Assembly (NCBI GenBank): GCA_900618795.1
Contig: UYJD01000011.1
Coordinates: 642,980-706,979, forward strand
Direction: 5' to 3'
DNA from: Cyanodermella asteris
Taxonomy: Eukaryota > Ascomycota > Lecanoromycetes > Ostropales > Stictidaceae
DNA length: 64,000 nt
The position numbers were made by a program, and so were the translations under genes. Under the pieces are notes generated by a model, which had not been told where the DNA came from, made no database searches, and saw only the letters and a program-made list of their open reading frames with translations. This document shows, one piece after another, positions 41,498 through 54,200 of the stretch (position 1 is its first letter; each line of letters opens with the position of its first letter).

Positions 41498-43927
41498 ATG
41501 GCTGACCAGCATCCTTCTTCTCCGCCTCGTAAGAAGCCTAGGCTAGAATCAGACAACACCGACGCAACAGTCACACCTCCCAAGATGAACACCAAAGAAG
41601 AGGACGTTGGCATCGCCGCGTACGTCAATCCGGGTCTGCCTGGATTTGCTGCAATTTTCAAAAAGCGTTACACCGATTTCTTGGTCAATGAGATCTTGCC
41701 TACTGGCGATGTTGTTCATTTGCTGTCCACAAGGGCGCCCTCTTTCCAAAGAAACGAACCAGAGCAAGTCCAGCCAGCGCCGGAGCCTCAAGCGACCGAG
41801 ACGCCGCAGTCAGCGCAACCTGAGCCTGATGTCAAAGCTGAAGCTCCGGTCGAGCCAGCAGGACAGGATAATACCACGAATGGTGAGAATGGTGAGAATG
41901 GTGCTGCTGAAGGCGGGCTGCAGCCCACAGATCCGGCTGCCACAGCTCAAGAAAGTGCGGTCGCAGCCTGGCAGCAATATTCAGATGCATCTGGAAACAT
42001 GAAGCTCAACTCCGAGGAAGAAGCCACACTCACTGCCCTCATCACCCCAGAAGCAACACAAAAGCTGGTCACCCTCTTCAACAAAGTCGTCGCCAGCCCA
42101 AACAGAAAACCTCGCGAGCATGGCAGCATCGTTTGTGGCATCATGGACGACAAAGAGAAACGCACCAATCTGCATCAGGCCATTAGGAACATCTTCCGCA
42201 GCCGTCTCGAATCATACACCGAAGAGGATGGGTCATTTATCGTACAAGCAGCAGCGAACCAGCGGGTCGAGCGAGGTGGTCAGGGCAACCGGGGACGCGG
42301 AGGTGGCGCTCGGGGCAGAGGAGGCCGTGGTGGTGGCAATGCCCAGCGCAACAGCCGACCCAACTTCCAGGAGCTTGGTGGCGATTATCTGCATTTCACT
42401 CTGTACAAGGAGAACCGGGATACCATGGAGGCGATCGCATTCCTGGCTCGTGAGCTCCACATCAAACCCGCCCAGTTTCAGTTCGCCGGCACAAAAGACC
42501 GCCGTGGTGTGACAGTTCAGAAAGTGTCAGTCTTCCGCATCTTCGCCGACCGAGTCGCAGCAATCGGCAGGAAGGGACGTGGCTGGAAGATAGGCGACTT
42601 CGAGTACAAGCCCTATCCGCTGTCCCTTGGTGACTTGACCGGAAACGAATTTACTATCACCTTGCGCGATTGCCAGAACACGGAGAATGTTGCTTCTGCG
42701 ATTGAGGGGCTCAAAAATGGGTTTATCAACTATTTCGGAATGCAGCGCTTCGGCACTTTCGCGACGAGGACCGATACGATTGGTGTTTTTCTGCTCAAGG
42801 GAGACTTTGAGAGAGCAGTCAATGCCATTTTGCAATACTCGAAGCAAAGCCTCGAAGCTGCACAGGACCCGGAGACTGCTGAAGCTACCCAAATCGGATC
42901 AGATGACCGAGACCGTGCACTCGCAATCCACCACTTTGAGGAAGGAAGATTTCGCGATGCACTGTCGACATTGCCTCGCAAGTTCAGTGCTGAGAATCAA
43001 CTGATCCGTCATCTTAGCGGCAAGAACGGCGGTGATTTTTTCGGAGCCATCCAGAGTATTCAGCGCAACCTGCGACTCATGTATGTTCATGCGTACCAGA
43101 GCGTAATCTGGAACTTGGCTGCAACACATCGATGGACGGAGTATGGGAGCAAAGTGCTCGAGGGTGATTTGGTGAGCAAACATGGCTTTTGAAAGTCAAA
43201 CATTTTCGCTGACAGATATAGGTTCTAGTCAATGATTTCAAGAGCGAGACCACCGCGGCAGCCGAACCCGCCGAAGAGATTGACGCCGATGGTGAGGTTG
43301 TCATTAAGCCCACCGCAGAGGATCGCGCCGTATCAGATGATGACCGTTTCGAGCGAGCGCGTGCCCTGACTGCCGAGGAGGCGTCAAGCGGCAAGTACAC
43401 AATTTTTGATATTGTGCTGCCGACTCCAGGCTATGACATCCTGTATCCGTCACACATGGTCAAGTTCTATGAAGAGACAATGGCCAAGGACGAGTACGGC
43501 AATCTGAACCCTCATGACATGCGACGAAAGTGGAGAGAAATCAGCTTGAGCGGGAGCTACCGAAAGGTGCTGTCTCGGGTCGAGAATGTCGAGTTTGACA
43601 TCAAGGAGTACAAGTAAGCGCACACTCGTCTCCGAAATGGGAACAATGCTAACGAAGAATAGGGATGAGAATGAGCAGTTCGTCGAGACGGACGCCGATA
43701 GATTATCCAAGATCAATCCTCGCGTTCGCCCTAACAACCGAGAGACCGAGACGAGCGAGGTCAAGGCAGGCGATGAAATGCAGACGGACGAGCCGGAGAA
43801 AGACGTCAAAACAGCCGTCGTACTCAAGTTCCAGCTTGGGTCTAGCCAGTATGCCACCATGGCGCTCAGAGAGCTGACGAAGGGCGGTCTTGAGACGTAC
43901 AAGATGGATTTCAGCGGCGGCAGGTAG
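41498..43927 (+). CDS. pus7: tRNA pseudouridine synthase, Pus7/TruD family, with RGG insert
   Basis: Three exons, 41498..43171, 43222..43613 and 43663..43927, with introns of 50 and 49 nt (phases 0 and 2), encode 776 aa; yeast Pus7 is about 100 shorter. After a disordered start comes GFAAIFKKRYTDFLVNEI, the TruD opening. The catalytic motif AGTKDRRGVTVQ carries the Asp, with LSLGDLTGNEFTITLRDC and FINYFGMQRFG after it. The C-terminal part has YDILYPSHMVKFYEE and ISLSGSYRKVL. Two low-complexity inserts stand out: a Pro/Gln/Glu-rich stretch (about 100-180) and an RGG block (RGGQGNRGRGGGARGRGGRGG) just before the TruD core resumes at GGDYLHFTLYKENR. It makes pseudouridine in tRNA (position 13), U2 snRNA and mRNA. 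The ATG at 41498 is in a CACCATGGC context. Confidence 0.95.
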
Positions 43928-45887
<1,960 letters not shown>

Positions 45888-46935
45888 GCATGTGCGCATA
45901 TAGAGACGGCTGAAAAATATCCGACGAAGGGGGGAGGATAACCGTGGTGTATGATCTTTTGCATGAATCAACGCCTCCATAGGATACTCTGAACCAATTA
46001 TCGCAAGCTATCACAATTTGTCCTCATTCGCTGCACGAACGTGAATTCGCTCGGTCGTGGGCGTAGACACCGAACACCCCTTGAAACTGTACGAGGGCTT
46101 TCTATGGGTTGCAAAGTTACCAGCCATTGAAGATTTTGAGAAATATTTGAACAACATGCAAAGCTATACGCAGCTATCTACAGATAAATTTTCCCATGTT
46201 TTTTCTCCTGCTGATATGCGTTTTTCATTGCCCCCCGGAACATTGCGGGAAAGGCTTAGTCTAATCCAAAACATGCCGACTTTTTGCCCCGCAACGAGTG
46301 TGAATCGGAACCGGCGCCCGTCTACTAATTCTGCAACAGGGGGTTCTCCAAACTTTCGAACAAAGATATGCATGTCTACCTGAACAGCAAAAGGCCCAAA
46401 AAAAAAAAAAAAAAAAGAGAGCATATGAGTCAGCACCAAATTCGGTTCTCGAAATAAGCCGAGGTACATAGCCAAGGGCACCGAATTGATTGTTTTTTTT
46501 TTCTCCTTTTCTTTTCTGGCAGGGCAGTGACACCTCTGCTGGACCGTAGGCGAATCCTGCGGTCAGGTCCCGAGACCTGCTGCAGATTGCTGAATGACTC
46601 AAGTACATCCGTCTCTCTCTGCCTGCAGGTAACGTACCTGTTCCAAAAAAAAGTCGAGCAAGTATTTGGGTGCTCAGTGAATCTCGCAGTGAATGTCCCG
46701 GCAATCTAAATGCCTTGATCGGCATCGGAGGCGATGGTTTTTAAAGGGGCATCCGAAGAAATCGACATAAAATTTTTTTTTTTTTTTTCATTGCAACAAA
46801 TTCAGATGCCGAATCCCCTGGCTCCATAACTCTCTCATGCCAATATCCCGTTTAACGTCTGAAACCGTTCCGTCGCTAATGCCAGAATAATCCCCAAATG
46901 CGAAAAAAAAAGTCTCCCCGTTTATACACGAATCA
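45888..46935. other. Intergenic, 1.05 kb with several A/T homopolymers
   Basis: 3' flanks of two convergent genes. Long mononucleotide runs: A of about 18 near 46399-46416, T of about ten near 46494-46503, T of about 16 near 46773-46788, and shorter A runs near 46645 and 46904. No RNA gene or recognisable transposon; short frames only. Confidence 0.6.
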
Positions 46936-49756
46936 TCAGAAAGGCATCATACCTCCATCTGGATCGGACCGCTTCTGCATCTCGACATCGATGGGCTGCT
47001 TCGGTAGCTTCGTCGGCAAGGCTTGCGGCGGCGCCGTCAATGCAGCTGCCTTCTGCCTGCACAGTTCCTCCGACTGCACCGTTGAGGGTCTCTCGCAAAA
47101 CCACCGCGCTTGACGCTTCCAGCCTCTGGGGCTGTTGGTGAACTCCAGCTCCCTCACGCAGTCGAAGCCCTGGACACAAGACTGGGTGTCGCACGGCAGT
47201 CTGCACTCCATGACGGGCGGCTCGAAATTGCCGTCGTTACAGTGCTCGACGGCTCTGCATAGATATTTGCTTTTTGAGGCTTTCCGGCCGCCGCACTGGC
47301 GGGTCTTATCGGTTGGCACGCAGGTTTGGCCGACGACTTCCAAGGCCTCTTTGTTGAGATCTCCGATGCTGGCTTCGTGAAGACCCGGCCCGAGCTCGAG
47401 TTGGGCGAGGTTCGCGGTCGAGTTTCTCGAGGCGTTGTTTGCGGGCACGTATGCGCGGTTCGTTTGCGCCCAGGCCAGCTTCTGTTCGGGTGACGGGCCC
47501 CAGGTGTCGGTGCGCATGGTGTCGTTGTGCTCGGCAGAGTGCTTCACGCATCTGCTCGCGTTGGAGAAACTGGCTTCTGCGGCGTAGAGCCAGAGCTTGG
47601 TCATGTTTGTGAACGTCTCCGGTGTCCAAAAGATACGGCAGTCGGCTGCTTCGTAGGTGAATTGCAGGGGCGTGTTCTCGCGTGGTCGGATCTGGTCGGC
47701 GAGGTTGAAGGTCAAACTAGACTGGTAGACGGCATCGAATTCGCGGTCAGGGAGGACGTTGCAGAGAGAGCTGTTGAAGGCACAGCCAAAGTCCATATCG
47801 GCATCGAGGTCGTCCGATGCGTAGACGAGGGCTCCACGAGTACTGCCACGGGCTTGCATGGGACCGAGTTGAGGCGCGCCACCGACAACAATAGTCCGGA
47901 CGCCTGCCTCGTGATGCATCATTTCGACGAAGAGGTCGCAGGTAGATCCGCAGGTGGCGTCGGTCAACAAGACGATGTCTTTTGCAGCATATGGTTGAGG
48001 GTCATTTTCGGTCCTGTTACCGTACCCGTATATCACGAAATCTGAAGCTGCCACGTCGAAGATCATGGAAGACAAATTGTACCGGAACACTATTGAGAAC
48101 TGATCGTTATGGTCGTCTCGGGGGCCGAAGTACTCCGGCCAGCTAGTGTAGTTCTTGTTCGTCTCCGAATTGACTTCCGATGTAACAACGAATGGATCTC
48201 CTATCAGTGCGTCGAAGTAGGATTGATTGAGGTTGTTTTTTGTAAAGACATTGGTGAAAGTCGTGCCGAGCTCGTTAGCAAGATCAAACGACCGTGTGCG
48301 CATGCCGGAATACGGGTCGATGCTCGGAAAGAATTGGCGGAAAGTGTCCGTAGCCAGCAACTGTACGCCTCCGGAATTCTGGAGCAGGTCAACCACAATT
48401 TTCTCCATCCCAGCCTGCTTGCTTCGCCTTAGAAACTCCCCAACCGTAGCGGAGAAGTTTTCACCTCCACTGCGGCCCACTGGTTGGAAGGAAGGTATGC
48501 TGAGCACCCCGATCTTTGATTCGTTCAAGAAATAGCCAGTCAGGAGACCACCGGAGCTGAGGTCACCCTGAAGAACGTCTGCCGTCTCCGGATAGACGCC
48601 GCCCCATCCGTATAGATCCGGAAAAGCGTCAGTGTCATCGCCATCGATGTCCTGGCTGTCTTCATCGCCTGAAGAAGTATCCCTACGTTGAGTTGCATCG
48701 CTTTTGGGTGTCGCGGAAGTCTGCTCGTCTCGCTTCTTGGCGGCGGCGGCGTCGTCGCCGTCGCCTCCAGGGAACTGTCCAAGCACGAAATACTCGTATA
48801 GCTCCGTACCGTTGTGAATGTCCACAATTCCTGATCCTTGACGGTTATAGGCGATCCAGTCGTCTCTCCTGATAGTTTTATTCTCGAACTCGATGGTGAT
48901 AGTATCTCCAGGATAGAAAATTGTTTCAGCTAGGTAACTCGCGGCGCCAAGGACTAGCGCTCCAGCCGGGCTGCTCATGATCTAGAAGAACAATTAGAAT
49001 CAGAAAAAGCACAGGCCGTCATACTGTGGCATACCCCATTCCAATCCCCATGTGGCTCAACAAAGCCAAGAGACTTTTGCGACGCGAAAACCGCAAGCCA
49101 AGCTTCCGCAACGTCGCCGTTTATCTTGCTGATGGGGGACGGCTTGTAGGTTGACGAATTTGCCCATTGAGACACGTCATCTGCAAAGTACACCCGCGGT
49201 ATCTCAAAGCCGTCTGTCGAGACGGTGGCAAGCTCAAACGGAGCACCAAAGATGAAAATCTCTAAGATGCTGCCCGCTAGAGTGAGGTGCGAATCGTGGA
49301 CCGCAAAGAAGACGTCTTGGACCGCGGCTTCGAAGGCGTATTGGTTCTCGAAAACACCGTTGTCAATGTCCGCCCGCAGCAAGTCAAGACTGCGGATTAC
49401 ATTGATGGGCTCCTGCTGATATGCTCGCGGAGGATCACGAAGATACGCCAAGGTACTTTGAAAGCTGAGAGTTGTCCGCCAATAATCGAGGAGCTGTTTC
49501 GCGACATCGGGTCGAAATGGTGTAGATGTTAAACATCGGTATGCGTCTGTGGCTCTAACGTAATAGTCTAACGAACGTGAGCTCAGGTCATTGTACAGGG
49601 TACCAAGCGGAAGGCTGGAAAGCAGCCAGCACGAATTGACTTACCGTCACTGTTCAGCACTTGCACACAGATGTCTTCAGTATCAGCAAGGACAGGAAGC
49701 GAAAAAAGGGTAGCGACAATTGCCGCGAAGCATGCATGGCGCATGGAGAACCACAT
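46936..49756 (-). CDS. Secreted peptidase S41-family (CPAF-like) protein
   Basis: Exons 49756..49645, 49567..49035 and 48981..46936, with introns of 77 and 53 nt (phases 1 and 0), encode 896 aa. A signal peptide (RHACFAAIVATLFSLPVLA) leads into CVQVLNSDDYYVRATDAYRC. The N-terminal part has VQDVFFAVHDSHLTL, then GDWNGIMSSPAG across the second splice. The S41 core includes GVLSIPSFQPVG, EKIVVDLLQNSGGV and LLTDATCGSTCDLFVEMM, where the Ser about 561 is the likely nucleophile. An Asp/Glu-rich linker with KKR and QRR sites lies at about 290-335. The last ~200 residues are Cys-rich (CNDGNFEPPVMECRLPCD), perhaps a disulfide module. Fungal relatives include UstP-type proteins of ribosomal-peptide clusters, but no precursor gene is seen here, so role and substrate are unknown. 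Confidence 0.85.
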
Positions 49757-51236
49757 TGCGTCCTGCCTGGGTCAGGATCCAAACAAGGAAACGAGCGAAA
49801 TCGAGCCTCAAACTGACGAAATAAAAGAGCGTGTCATGGCACACCCTTCGAAGCGATGCACTCCGGAATATATCAACTTTGAAGCCGATCACAAAAACAA
49901 CCATGGACCAGGAACTTCCCTTGTCAGCTTCGAGAGTCGGGCTGATCTGGAGCCGTCTGACAATCCTGCCGTAAATAGAGTCGCACAGGAGTTCGTGCTC
50001 CTGCGCGCAACGCTGACTTCGGTCAACCATCTAACCGCAAAGATTGCATGATCTGAATTTCCAGATGGAACTGTTCAACGACAGGACATGATAGCGATTC
50101 CATTTGGTGGACGACCTGGTGTCGCTTCCCGCTGAGTCTGACAGATGAAACCTCGTAGCGCTGTTAGATGCAACCTCAGCAATAAGAACATTGCAGCATC
50201 GCGCTGATAACACAGTGCACAGTCGGGCGTTTGACTTTTGCCCTGCGTCGTCCGCAGCAGGGTTCTTCAGGCCAATCAAGCTTACGTGTCCAGGCCGCAG
50301 ATGTCAGCTTCATCTGTTCTGCAGGCGAATGTGTATCGACATACGGCGGGGGCCGTTGGCGGCTTTTATCAGTTGTCAGAATTCCTAGCCACCCTGAGCA
50401 AGTTGCTCTTTGGGTGTATTATTGGCTACAGAAGTGCCTGCCTCGAATGTGCTCGACGCGCTCTGGCTGACCAGAGAGATCCCAGCTATATCTGATTGAG
50501 CATCCAGGCATGACACGCGCACGCAAGCAAAGACAGCAAATGGTGCTGATCGAAGAGATGGTGGGACAATGAGGCAACTTGGTAGGATGTCCGCGAAGAT
50601 GCTTCTCGATCCGGCATAGTGCTGACCTAATCTGCCTGGCTTTTATTAATAGTAGGTCCACCTTGTCAATAATGCTACCCACCAGCCTTGTCTCCTTCGC
50701 TCGCTTGATTGCAGGGAGGTCACCATGCCGACTACCGACCGCAGCAGCGTTGAGCTCGGGTCGGCATTGCGGTACGTTTATGGAGATGAACGAAATCATC
50801 TTAACCATCTCATGCTGCTTCTTCACCTTCTTGCCGGTCCACTTGTGCTGAGGTAGCTTCTTCAGTCGCCACGCGCCAAGTCTATGTTATCTCTCAGCCT
50901 TGTTGCAGTTTCAGCCCACCAGTTTGCCTCCGGCCAGCTTCATCCGATAGGTCTCCGACCTTCCTATCGGATCTTCTCGTGCTCTGTTCGCTGACCAGGC
51001 ACCATCTGCTTCAGCGCTCGGCCCCGATTTATCATGCCAGGTTTCTGGTGGCGAAGACAAATGATGACAGGGTGCTCCTAGACATACACAGCGCCTTGAT
51101 TCAGGTGCTTGCCCAACGACTGCTTTTTTCGTACTCGAGATCCTCCCCGTCTGCGGACAGTTGCGCCTAAGCCGCCGAGTCCGTCAGTGACATACTTTGT
51201 GTTCCATAGTCCAAGACCAAGACCCGCGCGGCCAAC
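49757..51236. promoter_or_regulatory. Divergent promoter region, S41 peptidase / NLR, 1.5 kb
   Basis: Lies between divergent starts. Frames of 60-135 codons on both strands have no domain. No repeat or RNA gene recognised. Confidence 0.5.
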
Positions 51237-54200
51237 ATGGCAGACCCAATTTCCATCACAACGGCAGCTCTTGATTTTCTCAAGACTGTCAAAAAGGTTT
51301 ACGACACGTTCAACGAGATTCGCCATGCGGATGAGACAATGGCCAGGCTTGCCCTACAGATGTCACTAGTCCAAGAAGAACTTGAATGGCTCCAAAAGCA
51401 CGTTGACGAAACCACAAAAGAACTACCTTCTACTGAATACCTTCAGAGGCTCTATCAGAAGGAAACAAGTCGGGACAACGGGGTTGTGTCATGGAAGAGG
51501 GGGCGTGTCCTCGAGGAGCTGACATTGTTGCTCGAAAAGTTGCAGAAAAAGCTTGAAATTGAAAAGGTCGAAGCGGCCCGGCAGAAAAAGGCACAGACGG
51601 CCATTCCGGCCAAGGCCAGCTCGATCAGGTCGAAAATGGCCCCATTGAAGAGATTCTTCTCTCGTGATAATGGCGACAGGATTGTCAGGGCCTCTAAGTA
51701 CGTCTTCTGGAATGAGGCTGACGTGAAAGAAGATATAGAGTCGTTGGCTAAGTTGAGGACGGAGATCCATGAGGCCAGAAACAACGCGGGCTTCGATCTG
51801 GGCGTGAGTACGAACAAAGTGGTCACGGGCATAAATAACATGGTCGTTGGCATGAATGCTAAGATGGAGACCGATCGGCAGATTACGGAAGACAAAAGAC
51901 TGAGAAAAGAGTACGAGAAGATTCTGCATTGGCTCAGCCCCTCATCATTTCAGGACATCCAACAAGAAGCGGAGCATTTGTCGTTTGGGCCCGCCATATC
52001 GAGCCAATGGTTCTTGGACAAAGAGGTCTTCCAAGAATGGGAGAAAGGGAAGCCCTGGAGACTTGCGGTTTTCGGTGAAGCTGGCAGTGGAAAGACCGTG
52101 CTTGTCTCGCATATCATCTCTCGCCTGCAGAAACAGCATCCGCGCGGATCCAAAACTGCCGTCCTGTACTTGTATCTAAGATACGCCGACCGGAAAGCTC
52201 AAAGCCTTGAAGCACTTCTCGCCGCGCTGCTCAAGCAATGCGTCACTCATCACGGACACGCGAACATTCCTGGCGGACTCCGCGATCAGTATCTGGAGCA
52301 GACGGAACAGGGCTCAACGCACGCAAGTAAGGGGCTTATCGAAGAACATTTGCGAAAGGAGCTTTTTGAAGCTTTCGATCGGACGTATATAGTCATCGAT
52401 GGGCTCGATGAAGCCTCGGATACCATCACCCGAAAGTCTCTGTTGCGATGCGTGAGATCCTACATCGAAGAAGGGTACAAGAGTCCTGACCGTGGCAAGG
52501 TCAGTTTTCTTTCCACATCGCGACCTCTGGAGGATCAGATAAAGTCTACTTTCAAAATCTGTGACGAATGCAAAACGCCAGGCCTCGAGATCTACTACAC
52601 CTGCAAGGTGCATCAGGTTCATGGTCAACAATATCACTTATGCCAGGAGTGCGCCCTGTCGGATACAGTTTGTCGCTCGTACCCTCACCAACTGGAAGAA
52701 CCGTACAAGAAGCTCGGCATGACTCTTGAGGTTCCATCGCGCACCATCGAAGAATATGTCAAACAGCTTCTTGCGCACGAACTTGCAATGGGAGATGGAG
52801 ACCGTAAGTCGATGACTTCATCCGTTGCAGGATCCGAGGTCGATGACAGCGAGTACGTTATGCCACTGGTCAAGATGCTGCGTAAGGACAAAGATCTTGC
52901 TTCATTCATTGTTGACACAATTGCGACGCAGTCACGTGGGCTGTATATGCTGGCTCGCATGCTTTGGGATCACGTTCGCGAAGTTGACAATGAAGCGGAT
53001 ATCTACTCTGAATTGGAAGACCTTCCAAGCGACCTCAACGCCAGTTTCGATCGAAGCATGGAGCGTGTCACTTCTGACAAAGTCAAGAATGCCATGCTTT
53101 GGGTGTCCCAAGTTTCGAGAGTCTTATCCACAAATGACATTCAATTTGCCATGTCGGTGGATGTCAACAAGCGTCCAAAGCGAGTTCTCCCAGGCCAAAA
53201 TGCCAACGATGACAAGAATGATGACTACGAGCTGGAAAAGTTCGATTCTCGCCGGCTGCCAGATCTTGATAGTCTTTGGTCAGGTGCTCGTGGTCTACTC
53301 GTTAAAGGTCTGGATGATTCGATACGCCTAGTGCACAGAACGGCGGGAGAGTACCTTCAGCGACCGGATGTCAGGGACAAATACTTTCCAGGCGCACAGG
53401 AATACATGGCGAAGGTCTGCTTGATCACCCTTTCATATGCGCAACTGGAAACTCCGTTGTCGAGTGAGATCGAAGTTGAACTGATCGACGGTCGCCTGAA
53501 AGAGCTTCCCTTTGCGGCCTACGCAGCTCAGAATTGGGGCGTCCATGCGCAGACGTGCCAAACCTCGTCCGACATTTCACGGCTGCTGCGCAAGTTCCTC
53601 GACAACAGAGGAAATGTCATGTCGGCGGTGCAAATATCGGCCTTTATGGAGGACAAGTATCCAACAGGTTGGGGCAACGTGCGCAAAAACGTGAACCCGC
53701 TTCACGTCGCCGCATGGTTCGGGCTAGAGTCAACATTCGAACGTCTTTGCAAGACGTATCCTCTTGATGGCTCCGACAGTACAAGACTTGCCCGAACACC
53801 TTTGATTTACGCCTGTCGCGGTGGTCATTCGAAGGCTGTCCAAGAGCTACTGAGATTGGGTGCAGATCCTTTGAAACAAGACAAAAGCGGTTCACCTCTC
53901 TCTTGGGCAGCCTTTTGTGGCAACTCAGAAGCTGTCCGGGTCTTATTGAAAGATAAACGCGTCAATCCCAACGCAAGAATGACCCATGGCCGAACCGCAA
54001 TGATGCAAGCTGCCCAGAAAGGATACGCTTTGGTAATCAAAGCCTTGATTGAGCATCCTGACACTGACGTCAATCTGTCCGATGACGACGACTTTACGGC
54101 GCTACACATAGCTGCCGCACGCAGTTCTGTTGAAACTACGGAAACCCTGCTTGATGCTCCAGGTATCGATATTGAAAAACCTGGCGGGAACGGGGAGTCT

